DNA from: Polyangia bacterium
GTDB lineage: Bacteria; Myxococcota_A; Polyangia; Polyangiales; JAUICN01
Length of the DNA: 64,000 nt
Reading direction: 5' to 3'
NCBI GenBank assembly: GCA_030427835.1
Contig: JAUICN010000002.1
Location: 186,001 to 250,000 of the forward strand
Shown here: piece after piece, positions 50,611-59,772 of the stretch
Position numbering within the stretch: the stretch's first letter is position 1
Layout of the letters: every line of letters starts with the position of its first letter
Position numbers and translations under genes: made by a program
The notes under the pieces: generated by a model
Seen by the model: only the letters and a program-made list of their open reading frames with translations
Told to the model about the DNA's origin: nothing
Databases searched by the model: none

Positions 50611-52602
50611 CTACTTTTTGAAGGTGTTGGCTTCGTTCCAGAAGGCCTTCTTTGCCGCACTTTCGCAAACGTTTTGATTCTCCTGTTCCCACATGCAGGA
50701 CTCGTAGGTGGCAAACATGTGGAGCAGCGCTTGGGTTACCCTAGGGTCAGGCTCCTTGCGAGCCTGTTCACGACCTGCGGGTATCTTTTCTGGATCAAGG
50801 TAGTGCAAATAGTTCGATGCGATGCCGCGTAGTTCAGCCCATTCCATGGGCTTCAGGGACTTGACGGGCGTAGCTGAGCTGGTTCCGGTGATAAACCGAT
50901 GACATCGATCTGCCACCGCAGCCTGTATTTGTTCAAACTCTGTGGGCTGGTTGGAACCCCACTGGGTGTAGCGTTCCTTGCAGTGCGTGTTGTGTGAGCC
51001 CCAGTCTACGATGGACGGGAGCAAGCTGTGGCCGGCGTGGCAAGCGACGACGTAGGGTATGTGTAGTGTTTCGCATGAGAGGGGGTGCCCCGATTGTAGA
51101 TAGACGAGATCATCTTCAATTAGAAATCCCATCAACTTCTCGGAAGTTTCCCAATATTCCTTCCACAGGCCACGGTCGGATTTTGAGCTGTAGGACTTTT
51201 TCTTTAGGAGCTTCAGAAAATGGTCGATGAGGCCTGCACGGAGCCATAGGTGAATGTCGAATACCCAGGCCTGTGCCATGTCTTGAGCGTGGGCTTGAAT
51301 TTCCCCACGACCCGTGGATTCCAGTAGTGAGAGGGAACGCGGAAGAGATTGCAACAGCGCAACAATGGTTTGATGAAAGGCAGGTTGGGTGAGCTCCTCT
51401 GGGAAACTTCCAAGGTAGTCCCCGGGGGGCTTTGCAGGGAACCGACTGCGGAGAACTTTCTCTCGTAGCAGGCGGAGTATGGCCCGTGTTCCCGACTCAA
51501 AATCTGAAATGCCGTGCTGAAGGAGCCCACCACAGGGTTGGTTTTCGTTGGGCAGCGTGTTCCAAAAAAAGCCAAGGGATGGTGAGGTGCGGGAACGGGC
51601 GCCGTTGAAACGGGTGAGGTATGCGGTGGCGGTCTGGATTTCCCTTTTTTGCCTGCGGTAGGTCACCTTGAAGGGGACGGCCACGTAGGCGTAGGTGCGC
51701 CCCCCTTTGGTGTTCCCATTGGTTTCGGAGATGCAGTTCCCGCCCGCAATATCCCCTGTGGTGACCGTTAGGATGGGGCTGGCCGCCCCAAACGTGTATT
51801 TCTCCTTCAGTTGATGGCAGTAGTTTTGTACCGCTATTACCGCAGGGCGTAGATCACTTTTGTGGGTGTTCAGGACCTCTTTTTCAATGGCCTTGGCGAG
51901 GCTATCTGCGGTTTGGTAGCCCACTGCAACGCAACTGCCACCCCACCATTTTAACGCGCTCGCTACGGCCTGCTCCCGATCTTCGTGGGCAACTGTGGAA
52001 ACGTTGGGGGAATCGTGACGAAGCAATCCGACTCCCAACTCGGCAAGGGAAGTGCGGCGGATCATGTCTTCTAGGCCCTGAACGAGCTTCTCTCGGTAAA
52101 TGGATTTATTTCCCACGGAAAAGGAACTGTTGGCATTCCATTGGGCTGTGGCGCCCTGAACTGCGCTGGTCCACCGTTGGGAGGGTACACCGCCAAGACC
52201 CTGTGTTTGCCTTGTAATCATGGAACCGAGCTGCCAGGCAAAGGAGTCGGCTCCTTCGGCGTAGTCGTCTACGCAGGAATCGCCGTTTTCGGGTGGGTCC
52301 GTGTGGTGAATGCCGAGGCCAAAACCTTCCTTGTTTGAAGCGTGGGGGAACTTGGATAAACCGACGTGGACTTCTCGAATACGATTCTTTCCACGAACCT
52401 GAAATGTCCAGCGGGTCAATGATGCGTTGACGAAGGGGCCTCTTGGGATGCGACATCGAACTGTCGTGGATGACTTTACTGCGAGCCCTTGCACTACCGG
52501 TCGGTAGAGATCTTCTACGCGCTTTGTGTTCGCGGGTATGCCCCCTCTTGAAGCACAGGACCCGAGAGTTAGCGCAAGAAACATAAAGAGTATTCTAGAC
52601 AC
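50611..52602 (-). CDS. large lipoprotein, unknown; tandem paralogue 1
   Basis: 663 residues. Leader MSRILFMFLALTLGSCASRG with lipobox LGSC (Cys16). No catalytic motif seen. It contains several Cys spread along the chain (TVRCRI, GDSCVDD, QNYCHQL, ESCMWEQENQNVCESAAKKA). The C-terminus ends KKAFWNEANTFKK, similar to KQVFWSFKK of the next gene, and both have a central Cys-bearing mixed alpha/beta region (for example ILTVTTGDIAGGNC), so they are distant tandem paralogues. The following gene starts 8 bases upstream on the same strand, so co-transcription is likely. Function unknown. Confidence 0.78.
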   Translation of the reverse strand: MSRILFMFLALTLGSCASRGGIPANTKRVEDLYRPVVQGLAVKSSTTVRCRIPRGPFVNASLTRWTFQVRGKNRIREVHVGLSKFPHASNKEGFGLGIHHTDPPENGDSCVDDYAEGADSFAWQLGSMITRQTQGLGGVPSQRWTSAVQGATAQWNANSSFSVGNKSIYREKLVQGLEDMIRRTSLAELGVGLLRHDSPNVSTVAHEDREQAVASALKWWGGSCVAVGYQTADSLAKAIEKEVLNTHKSDLRPAVIAVQNYCHQLKEKYTFGAASPILTVTTGDIAGGNCISETNGNTKGGRTYAYVAVPFKVTYRRQKREIQTATAYLTRFNGARSRTSPSLGFFWNTLPNENQPCGGLLQHGISDFESGTRAILRLLREKVLRSRFPAKPPGDYLGSFPEELTQPAFHQTIVALLQSLPRSLSLLESTGRGEIQAHAQDMAQAWVFDIHLWLRAGLIDHFLKLLKKKSYSSKSDRGLWKEYWETSEKLMGFLIEDDLVYLQSGHPLSCETLHIPYVVACHAGHSLLPSIVDWGSHNTHCKERYTQWGSNQPTEFEQIQAAVADRCHRFITGTSSATPVKSLKPMEWAELRGIASNYLHYLDPEKIPAGREQARKEPDPRVTQALLHMFATYESCMWEQENQNVCESAAKKAFWNEANTFKK

Positions 52603-52610
52603 CTGCGTGG

Positions 52611-54818
52611 CTATTTCTTAAAGGACCAGAACACTTGTTTTGCCTGTTGAACGCAGACGGTGTGGTTGGAATTTAGGGACAAGCATGTGTGGTAGCTGCC
52701 TACGGCTTGACGTGCTGCGGTTTTCGCACTGGTGGTGTTCAGGGTTTCTACCCAGGTGTCTAGGGTAGTCTTCCAGTTGTCATCTTGGGGGTTCAGTAGG
52801 GGTTCCAGGTCGGACCACAGCAGTGAGAGGGTGAACCCGGAGAGTTCGATGGGTTTTTGCACAGGAGGAGAGGCGCGTGTTTCAGAGGTGCTTAGGCAGC
52901 GGCGTTCGATGGTGCGCATGACGGGATGTAAAAGATTTCTCCAGGATCCTGCGACACCGTAGATCGTGTTGTTTTTTCCCAGTTGATCGTAGGCGGACAT
53001 GCAGAACTCGGCGAAGTCTTCCCGTTCAATCGTGTGAGCCGCCACGTATCTGTTGGCCCCCACGCCGCAGGATTGCGCGTAGATCCAGGGTAGCTGGGAA
53101 CATCCCATGGGGCCCTGTCCACCTAGGTATTCCAGGTCGGCTTCTACAGTGTACGCTGTTGTGCTTTCCGCCTCGGACCAGGCGAGGTCCAGGCGAGGCC
53201 CTGTGTCATTGACCAAACGATCTTCTCGGACCGCGCGGAAAAATTGCTTCAGGGTATGACTTCGCAGGAGGAGGTGGAATGCGTCTGGAAACTCCAGGGC
53301 GGCCATGGTGTTGAGTTCCGCTATCTTGGGTTCTTGGATCAAGGCACCTCGACCCTTGGAAGGCCCCCGTGCCGTTGGGAGCCACTGGAAGGCCTCTCGG
53401 ATTACCTTTCCAGGTTTGGGTGCGAGGGGGATCCGGTCGACGTTGAGTACTCCCTCCCAGGTCACCCCCCATTCTCGCAGTGTGCGCGTTAGAATGTAGT
53501 TTACGGCCGCACGTACCACGGGGTTGTTTAGGTTCGAGTTCACAGGGATGTCGCCCCGATCGCAGGGGCTCCCGTCTGGGTCGGCGAGCTTTAGGTGCCA
53601 GGTCCATGCACTCTCTGGTGTGTTCCCTGGCACGGCAAAGAGTACAAGAAAGAATGTACTCTGGTTTCCCTCACGGTGGCGGTGGGTTACTCGAATACGC
53701 ACACCCTTGCCTCCGATGCGCTGGGGGGGTCCTTGGGTATCTTTGGTGCAATACATGTCGCGCCGTTGCTCGAACGTCAGCTGCAGCAAAGAACGCCCGT
53801 CGCTCACCGGTTGTTGCTCGTCGGAGAGAAGGTCTCTGCAATAGGTGGCGGCTGCATCGCGCAGGGATGTTCGCCCTAGGGTTGAACCGTGTTTTGTGTC
53901 TAGCCATTCTGTGGATGCCTGAGTCAGCCGCGTGCGGAGCTTTTTCTCCATGGATATGAAGCGGTGAGCGAACACATCGCATCGTTGGGAGTTCCACCGG
54001 AGGTCCTTCGGAATGACTGTGGGCGCGCGACTGTCTTTGATCGCCTGCAACGGAGTCATGCCTGCTGCGCTACCGTTCGCGGCTTCTTGGAATACTCCGG
54101 CTAGTTCCGATAGCCGGACGGATTCTTCCAACGCCCATTGGATCTCCGTGGCCAAGACGGCGCGAGTATCGTTCGATGGGGACCAGGTGTTGGGTGCTTT
54201 CCAGTCGGTGATCGAGGATTCCATGGGTGACAGGAAACTCCGGATACCTGCAATGAGCTCGGTGGCCACCACCACTGGGATGTGCCGTTGTTCCAAGTGG
54301 TTTCCGGTGATCTCGACCATGGAATGGCTGATGGATGAAATGTCGCCGGGGATAAAGTCTACGTCGGAGCGGCAAGCGATGGGGCGGCTGTTGTGTTGTG
54401 TGCTTTCCGGGAGAAAAGCGTACCAGGTACGTTCTTTCTCGATGGGTGTGTTGCTCTCGGCAATGCGACGTTCGGTGCGTGAGCGCACCGCGTAGAATGA
54501 ATAACGTTTTATTTCTGTCCCGCCGACAGCAGGAACCATGGCGTCCATGTTGAGGGTGATGTCCCAACGTGACCAAAGAGCTTCCCAGACCTTCCAGGGT
54601 GAGATGTCCCCGCCGGTGTCTTGCTCGAGACAGTTCACGTATTGAACTGGCCCTATGGTTACGGATTGTATCACTGGAGAGTACTGCAGAAGCACTCGCT
54701 TTTCCTGGGCGTGCCGTTGCGCGGGAGCGATTTCAGCGGTGCAACTCCCGAGGAGGAATAGGCAATACAGTAGGCACCTTGGGCCGGCCAAGGTGTTGGG
54801 GAGGATTCTGTGGGTCAT
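52611..54818 (-). CDS. large lipoprotein, unknown; tandem paralogue 2
   Basis: 735 residues from the ATG at 54818 (MTHRILPNTLAGPRCLLYCL), which gives a usable leader with lipobox LGSC; a 13-residue longer form is possible. Large, with motifs not recognised from any family; features include RDAAATYCRDLLSDEQQPVS, RIGGKGVRIRVTHRHREGN, and a Cys pair near the end (YHTCLSLNSNHTVCVQQAK). It shares the C-terminal VC-x5-A-x5-FW-FKK pattern and overall length with the next gene. Upstream lies a 16-base tandem repeat (54941-54996). Confidence 0.78.
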   Translation of the reverse strand: MTHRILPNTLAGPRCLLYCLFLLGSCTAEIAPAQRHAQEKRVLLQYSPVIQSVTIGPVQYVNCLEQDTGGDISPWKVWEALWSRWDITLNMDAMVPAVGGTEIKRYSFYAVRSRTERRIAESNTPIEKERTWYAFLPESTQHNSRPIACRSDVDFIPGDISSISHSMVEITGNHLEQRHIPVVVATELIAGIRSFLSPMESSITDWKAPNTWSPSNDTRAVLATEIQWALEESVRLSELAGVFQEAANGSAAGMTPLQAIKDSRAPTVIPKDLRWNSQRCDVFAHRFISMEKKLRTRLTQASTEWLDTKHGSTLGRTSLRDAAATYCRDLLSDEQQPVSDGRSLLQLTFEQRRDMYCTKDTQGPPQRIGGKGVRIRVTHRHREGNQSTFFLVLFAVPGNTPESAWTWHLKLADPDGSPCDRGDIPVNSNLNNPVVRAAVNYILTRTLREWGVTWEGVLNVDRIPLAPKPGKVIREAFQWLPTARGPSKGRGALIQEPKIAELNTMAALEFPDAFHLLLRSHTLKQFFRAVREDRLVNDTGPRLDLAWSEAESTTAYTVEADLEYLGGQGPMGCSQLPWIYAQSCGVGANRYVAAHTIEREDFAEFCMSAYDQLGKNNTIYGVAGSWRNLLHPVMRTIERRCLSTSETRASPPVQKPIELSGFTLSLLWSDLEPLLNPQDDNWKTTLDTWVETLNTTSAKTAARQAVGSYHTCLSLNSNHTVCVQQAKQVFWSFKK

Positions 54819-54940
54819 AGGCGTTCCGGGAAACCGGTTCCAGAACCCGTCCAGCAAGGGTAGTGCCAGGTCAGTGATCCCTAGAAAACAGCGTGAAATA
54901 GAGATTTTGGGGCAAGAGGCTAGGTGAGACGCCAGCTAGT

Positions 54941-54996
54941 CGAACCGCCAGCCAGACGAACCGCCAGCCAGACGAACCACCAGCCAGACGAGCCAG
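54941..54996. repeat. 16-bp tandem repeat, 3.5 copies
   Basis: CGAACCGCCAGCCAGA at 54941-54956, 54957-54972 and (one change, CCGCC to CCACC) 54973-54988, then the partial unit CGAGCCAG. It lies 14 bases from the cpoB-like stop, between that gene and the large lipoprotein gene. Confidence 0.88.
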
Positions 54997-55009
54997 CTTG
55001 GCCGCCGGT

Positions 55010-55879
55010 CTATTGGCAGCGGCTGGAGGGGCGTCGGTCCAGCTCCCGGAGTTGGGTCTGTGCACGGGATACGAGCGGGGAATCCGCATGGGCGTGGAGT
55101 AGGGCCGTCCAGGCATCCCGGGCGTCGCCACAGGCTTTTAGCGTTAGGAATGCGTGACCCATGTCAAGCAGGGCCTCGTCGGCCGCATCCCCGGCGGCGT
55201 AGTCGGTGATAATCGTACGGAAGGAAGCCAGGGCCTTGGATGGGTTGTTCTGGATGAGGTAGCTTTTTCCAATCCAGTAGTGGGCGTTGTCGGCCTGTTC
55301 GTCCCGGGGATACCGTTGGACGTACTCACGGAATAGCCCCCGGGATTTTGAGTAGGCCTTGGCCTGCAGGGCCTTGTACCCCTCTGTGAAATGTTCGGCT
55401 TGATCGTCTGGGATTTCGCCCGGATCAATGGGAAGGTCCAGGCCCGCCTGATCGGCGATGCGGACCAGCCGGTGGGAGAATTCCCCAAGGCGGGTGTTTA
55501 GTTGTGCCTGTACGTTGCTCAGTTCGGCAATGGTGCCTTCGATCCGTGCAAGCTCGTTTCGGAGGTTTTGGACTTCCAAGCCGAGATCGGCGCTGTTTCG
55601 TGTGACTACTTGGGTGGCCTGTTGGAGTACGTTTTCCAACTCCCGCATTTTTTCTTCTGCCCGGTCCACCTCACGCCGTACGTCCAGGACGAGCTCCTGC
55701 CTCTGGGCTTCAATGCTGGCTTCTATGGTTGCAAGCCTTTCGTCCTGCTGGCTGATTTGCCCCTGGAGGTCGCTCCCCTGGCCACGGGTGGTCCATAGGC
55801 ACCCCCCCATCCACAGGATGCCTGCGAACAGAAGGACAAGGTTTTGCCCTCGTGCGAAAGATGGTTGCGAGCTGGTCAT
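55010..55879 (-). CDS. CpoB/YbgF-like Tol-Pal associated protein
   Basis: 289 residues with lipobox WMGGC (Cys27), so it is lipid-anchored, unlike soluble E. coli CpoB. A coiled coil (about 40-130; many heptad-like QDERLATIEASIEAQRQELV, RAEEKMRELENVLQQAT) leads to TPR repeats near 165-285: GYKALQAKAYSKSRGLFREY, NAHYWIGKSYLIQNNPSKAL, EALLDMGHAFLTLKACGDAR. CpoB coordinates peptidoglycan synthesis with outer-membrane constriction. It is followed upstream by a Pal-like gene on the same strand (48-base gap), consistent with the Tol-Pal system; tolQRAB genes are outside the window. Confidence 0.85.
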   Translation of the reverse strand: MTSSQPSFARGQNLVLLFAGILWMGGCLWTTRGQGSDLQGQISQQDERLATIEASIEAQRQELVLDVRREVDRAEEKMRELENVLQQATQVVTRNSADLGLEVQNLRNELARIEGTIAELSNVQAQLNTRLGEFSHRLVRIADQAGLDLPIDPGEIPDDQAEHFTEGYKALQAKAYSKSRGLFREYVQRYPRDEQADNAHYWIGKSYLIQNNPSKALASFRTIITDYAAGDAADEALLDMGHAFLTLKACGDARDAWTALLHAHADSPLVSRAQTQLRELDRRPSSRCQ

Positions 55880-55927
55880 GGGGCAGTCCTACCCCAGGTC
55901 TAGGGTGCGTTCATCCGAAAAGCGGTT

Positions 55928-56581
55928 CTACTGGGGAATCACCTCAACCCGTCGTTCTTTCGCAAAATGTTCTTCGTGTTCGCCCGAGCTCATCTCTTCT
56001 CCCATGGAGGAGAGGGAAACCGCGTCAGATGCTGCTCCCAGGGAAATCAGGTATTGCTTGACCGCGCGGGCCCGGCGTTCGCCCAGGGCAAGGTTGTACT
56101 CTTCGGTGCCCCTAGGATCGGCGTGCCCGGTGAGGTGCAGGCGCTGCACTTTTTTCTCACGCATGCATTGCAGGTTGGACTGGATGTGGTCGCGCGCACC
56201 CCCATCCAGTTGGTCTGCGTCGTAGGCGAAGAAGATGGTATTAAAGGCACATTCTGACTTTGCTGGGGTTTCGGTTCCTGTGGTATCCGTGGCGATGGGT
56301 GCCGCGGTGGCTACTGCGGTACATCGGTTGTTTGTGCATGTTTCGCCTTCTGCGCAGTCCGGGTCGTTTGCGCAATATCCCAGGATGGCTTCGCAGGCCC
56401 CATCGCTGCATACCTGGCCTTCGCTGCAGTCCGTGTCGTCGCGGCATTGTTGGCATTGCCCCTGCACGCAGAATTCGCCCTGTTCGCAGTGCTTGTCCTT
56501 TTTGCAGTTCGGGTATTTGGGTGTGCAACCCATGGCCACAACGCCCAATAACCCCATGAAAATTCCAGCTTTTACATCCAT
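55928..56581 (-). CDS. Pal-like OmpA-domain lipoprotein with Cys-rich repeats
   Basis: 217 residues. Lipobox VAMGC (Cys19). Three Cys-rich repeats of about 22 residues follow (CKKDKHCEQGEFCVQGQCQQC, CRDDTDCSEGQVCSDGACE, CANDPDCAEGETCTNNRC), a type common in myxobacterial surface proteins. The C-terminal 110 residues are an OmpA/Pal peptidoglycan-binding domain: FFAYDADQLDGGARDHIQSN, LTGHADPRGTEEYNLALGERRA, SMGEEM. The Asp/Arg pair for diaminopimelate binding is in GHADPRG and ERR. It would link outer membrane and peptidoglycan. The Cys repeats are an addition to ordinary Pal. Confidence 0.87.
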   Translation of the reverse strand: MDVKAGIFMGLLGVVAMGCTPKYPNCKKDKHCEQGEFCVQGQCQQCRDDTDCSEGQVCSDGACEAILGYCANDPDCAEGETCTNNRCTAVATAAPIATDTTGTETPAKSECAFNTIFFAYDADQLDGGARDHIQSNLQCMREKKVQRLHLTGHADPRGTEEYNLALGERRARAVKQYLISLGAASDAVSLSSMGEEMSSGEHEEHFAKERRVEVIPQ

Positions 56582-56640
56582 TTCGACACCTTCCAGGGGG
56601 GTAGCCTAGCAGAATCTTTGCGGGGCTCTAGACTGGGGCC

Positions 56641-57168
56641 ATGACGCCTTCCATGTCGGACCGGGTATTTTACGCAGCGAACGGGACGGTTTCGTTTGCG
56701 GCTGTGGGATTTCTCACATGGCTTCTATTGCTGCATTCAGGTTCATCTCAGGACGGGTTGGATCTCTCGTTTATGCCGGCGGTCAATGCCTGCTTGAACG
56801 CCACCGCGGCGGTATTGTTGGTTCTCGGCTATCGCGCGATTCGTAAGGGGCAGCGAAACTTGCACCGGACCCTCATGATTTCAGCCTTCCTGGCGTCCAC
56901 GGTGTTTTTGGTGGGCTATGTGCTTTACCACTCTGTTCATGGGGATACGCCTTACCAGGGTACGGGGGCACTCCGTGTGGTTTATTTCACGGTTCTGATC
57001 AGTCATATTCTGCTTTCAATCACCGTGGTTCCGCTGGCTCTCACCACGTTCTATTTCGCGTTTCGAAAACGGTATTCCACTCATAGGAAAGTGGCTCGGG
57101 TGACTTTACCAATCTGGCTTTATGTCTCTGTGACCGGTGTTTTGATCTATTTCATGCTGGACGCGTGA
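56641..57168 (+). CDS. DUF420 membrane protein (CtaM-like oxidase assembly)
   Basis: 175 residues with four or more membrane helices. DUF420 signature: NACLNATAAVLLVLGYRAIRKG, LHRTLMISAFLASTVFLVGYVLYHSVHG, VVYFTVLISHILLSITVVPLALTT and STHRKVARVTLPIWLYVSVTGVLIY, with conserved His near helix ends. The Bacillus homologue CtaM is needed for aa3 oxidase maturation. The ctaA/ctaB/sco genes are 6-10 kb upstream. It is divergent from the Pal-like gene. Confidence 0.88.
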   Translation: MTPSMSDRVFYAANGTVSFAAVGFLTWLLLLHSGSSQDGLDLSFMPAVNACLNATAAVLLVLGYRAIRKGQRNLHRTLMISAFLASTVFLVGYVLYHSVHGDTPYQGTGALRVVYFTVLISHILLSITVVPLALTTFYFAFRKRYSTHRKVARVTLPIWLYVSVTGVLIYFMLDA

Positions 57169-57231
57169 TAGGCGTTGTTTCCTTGTTATCGGTACCTTTC
57201 CTCGCCATGCATTGTGCGCTAACACCGGCGC

Positions 57232-58434
57232 ATGCCTGGTTTTGCGCAACGCCTTAGCCGCATCCAACCCTCTGCCACTGTTGCTGTGTCCCAACGGGCC
57301 AAGGAGCTGAAGTCTCAGGGTGTGGATGTTCTTTCCTTCAGTGTCGGGGAACCCGACTTTGAGCCACCTGAGCACATCCTGGAGGCTGCGGTCACTGCGA
57401 CTCGCAAGGGTTGCTCCAAGTATACGATTGCCAGGGGGATTCCCGCACTGCGTGATGCCATTTGTGCTGATTCCAAGGCCCGTCGCGGTGGTCACGGGCA
57501 CGATCCTTCTGAGGTGGTGGTTTCCGTGGGTGCGAAGCACTCCCTTTTCAATTTGGCCACATGCCTTTTTGAGGAGGGTGACGAGGTTGTGATTCCCGCC
57601 CCCTACTGGGTGAGCTACCCGGCCCAGGTGGAGCTCATGGGTGCGAAGGCTGTGATTGTGGATTCCTCGGAGGAAAACGGTTTTTGTGTGGAGCCTGCGG
57701 CCTTGGAGAAAGCCATCACGGAGAAGACGAAAGCGGTGGTGCTGTGTTCTCCCAGCAACCCCACAGGTGCGGCTTACGATGCGCAAGCCTTGACTGAAAT
57801 CGCAGAGGTGCTGTTACGTCATGACGTTTGGGTGATCACCGACGAGATTTACGCTCGCCTCACCTATGGTGATTTTGTTCAGAAGTCTCTTTTGGAGGTG
57901 GCTCCAGATCTCCGTCGCCGATTGATTATCGTGGATGGGGTCAGCAAGACCTTTGCCATGACCGGTTGGCGGATTGGCTGGATTCTCGCGCCTGAGCCTG
58001 TGGCAAAGGCCTGTGACAAGATTCAGAGCCAGTCCACCACGAACCCTGCGGCGGTGGCTCAGTACGCTGCGATCGCAGCGCTTACCGGCCCCCAGGAGCC
58101 GATGGAAGCCATGCGGCAAGCCTTTCAGGGGCGTCGCACCCAGATCGTGGATGGGCTGAACGGGATTGAGGGAATTTCATGTCGGGTTCCCGAGGGGGCG
58201 TTTTATGCGTTTCCCAACGTGGGCGGTTTGATTGGGAAGACTACGCCTTCAGGCACTGTGCTTACGGACGATCTTCAGGTGGCCCAGTGGCTGCTTGAGG
58301 ATGCGCGCTGTGCGCTTGTGCCGGGTTCAGCGTTTGGTGCACCGGGCTACTTGCGAATGTCCTACGCCACTGCAAATGCCACGATCGATCAGGGCCTTGC
58401 CCGCATCGCTACCGCCGTTGCTAGTTTGACTTAG
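57232..58434 (+). CDS. aspartate aminotransferase (class I, PLP-dependent)
   Basis: 400 residues. The PLP lysine is Lys239 in VDGVSKTFAMTGWRIGW. Other fold-type I landmarks are SFSVGEPDFEPPEHI near 38-52, the CSPSNPTGAAYDAQAL region with the conserved Asn/Pro, TDEIYARLTYGD, and the C-terminal FGAPGYLRMSYAT with the substrate carboxylate Arg. The sequence type fits prokaryotic aspartate/prephenate aminotransferases (subgroup Ib/Igamma). It transfers the amino group between aspartate and 2-oxoglutarate. Its stop overlaps the convergent membrane-protein gene by four bases. Confidence 0.92.
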   Translation: MPGFAQRLSRIQPSATVAVSQRAKELKSQGVDVLSFSVGEPDFEPPEHILEAAVTATRKGCSKYTIARGIPALRDAICADSKARRGGHGHDPSEVVVSVGAKHSLFNLATCLFEEGDEVVIPAPYWVSYPAQVELMGAKAVIVDSSEENGFCVEPAALEKAITEKTKAVVLCSPSNPTGAAYDAQALTEIAEVLLRHDVWVITDEIYARLTYGDFVQKSLLEVAPDLRRRLIIVDGVSKTFAMTGWRIGWILAPEPVAKACDKIQSQSTTNPAAVAQYAAIAALTGPQEPMEAMRQAFQGRRTQIVDGLNGIEGISCRVPEGAFYAFPNVGGLIGKTTPSGTVLTDDLQVAQWLLEDARCALVPGSAFGAPGYLRMSYATANATIDQGLARIATAVASLT

Positions 58435-59654
58435 ACCGCGGTTTGATTTGAGGCCTGGGGCGTTGGTGTTGTTGGGTCTGGCGTTGTTGGGTCTGGCGTC
58501 GCTGGGTCTGGCGTCGCTGGGTCCGTGCAGCCTACGGTTCCACGGACCATGAGCAGCATGCTGAGGGTGAGCATGAGCCAGCGGATGGGTGTGCTTGGGG
58601 CGAAACCTGCCATGGCAAATAGGGCGATCCCGGTTCCAATTTGTCGGATGCCTACGCCGTCGACCCGTAGGCCACGTACTGCGCGACCGCGAAACCCGGA
58701 GGCGATCCAGCAACCGCACGCAGCGAATACGCTCATGGCGAGCGGAAGGAGATACACAAGTGGCCACCAACCACGCCAATCGGCGAATAGTTGTAGATGT
58801 TGCACCGCGTAGAGCGAAATCGCGTGAAACGATGTATTCAGGGATTGCCCTTCTGTGCGGTACACGATCCAACCAAAAATGGCGGTGACCGCGAGGGCGG
58901 TACCGCCTGCGATTCGTCGCGAGGGCCAGGAAAGTACTGTGAACACCCAGATGGACCATCCTACCAGGGAGCATAGGTAGCCGAGCTCACCGACGTTTAG
59001 AAGAGTTTCCCTATCCAATGCCCATTGCACGCCTCGCAGGGAGCTCACGAGTGCGGCAAAGGCAAACATTCCCGAGACTGCCATCATGACGAAGATCCAC
59101 CGGTGTAGCCGGAACCGGGTGTGCCGCACTCCGACGAAGGCGAGCAATACTGCAAGCACGTAGGAGATACCCGCGCCTGTGAGCAGCAGGCGGACCACCC
59201 GGGAGACGTTTTGGGCATGTACTGACGGGAGCCACCCGAACCAGAGGATGATTGGGATAAGGATGACTGTGAAAACCGCGAGCCCCCAACGGCGTGCCCG
59301 GTAGACGGGTGCGTGGATCAGGCCCCACATACCGTGGGCAAGTGCGACCACGCCAGCGGCGACGACAAGGTTTCGGCCAAATTCTGCGAGCCGTACCCAC
59401 TGCAGGGCTGTTCCATGGGTTACCCATCCCTGCCAATGGGGCACGAGTAGGCGTGTGAGTACGAACTCCACGATGGCTGCACCCAGGGCAAGCCCGCTCA
59501 GTGCGGGCATGGCACGGATATCGTTTTGACTGCCGCGGAAAGGAACTGCATGCGCCGAAGAGGACATTGGGGTGCGGGGTGGAGATTTCTGTCTCGGCGT
59601 TTGCGGCGTGTGCATCGACTGGGCCATTCGAGCATCGCTTGCGCCTGGAGTCAC
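58431..59654 (-). CDS. multi-pass membrane protein, unknown
   Basis: 407 residues with about nine hydrophobic segments (for example LGAAIVEFVLTRLLV, LAVFTVILIPIILWFGWLPSV, ISYVLAVLLAFVGV, WIFVMMAVSGMFAFAALV, WWPLVYLLPLAMSVFAACG). No family recognised. The start is uncertain: an ATG at 59567 (MSSSAHAVPFRG) is an alternative to the GTG at 59654. The C-terminus ends in a Pro/Thr/Asp tail of four five-residue units, DPATP/DPTTP, encoded by a 15-base tandem repeat (about 58466-58525). Confidence 0.72.
   Translation of the reverse strand: MTPGASDARMAQSMHTPQTPRQKSPPRTPMSSSAHAVPFRGSQNDIRAMPALSGLALGAAIVEFVLTRLLVPHWQGWVTHGTALQWVRLAEFGRNLVVAAGVVALAHGMWGLIHAPVYRARRWGLAVFTVILIPIILWFGWLPSVHAQNVSRVVRLLLTGAGISYVLAVLLAFVGVRHTRFRLHRWIFVMMAVSGMFAFAALVSSLRGVQWALDRETLLNVGELGYLCSLVGWSIWVFTVLSWPSRRIAGGTALAVTAIFGWIVYRTEGQSLNTSFHAISLYAVQHLQLFADWRGWWPLVYLLPLAMSVFAACGCWIASGFRGRAVRGLRVDGVGIRQIGTGIALFAMAGFAPSTPIRWLMLTLSMLLMVRGTVGCTDPATPDPATPDPTTPDPTTPTPQASNQTAV
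58466..58525. repeat. 15-bp tandem repeat, 4 copies, coding
   Basis: Four units of GTTGTTGGGTCTGGC type (with T/C changes: GTCGCTGGGTCTGGC) in the 3' end of the membrane protein gene, giving DPATP/DPTTP on the minus strand. In-frame length of 15 means expansion or loss keeps the frame. Confidence 0.75.
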
Positions 59655-59772
59655 GCCTTTTGAACGGGTTTCTGGCTTGGGAACCGTTGTTTAAAGAACG
59701 CTTGGCTTTTGAGACTTTGGTTCAAAGATGCTCTGGGTTGCAATTTGTGAGCAACATGGAAAGCCTCTGATC

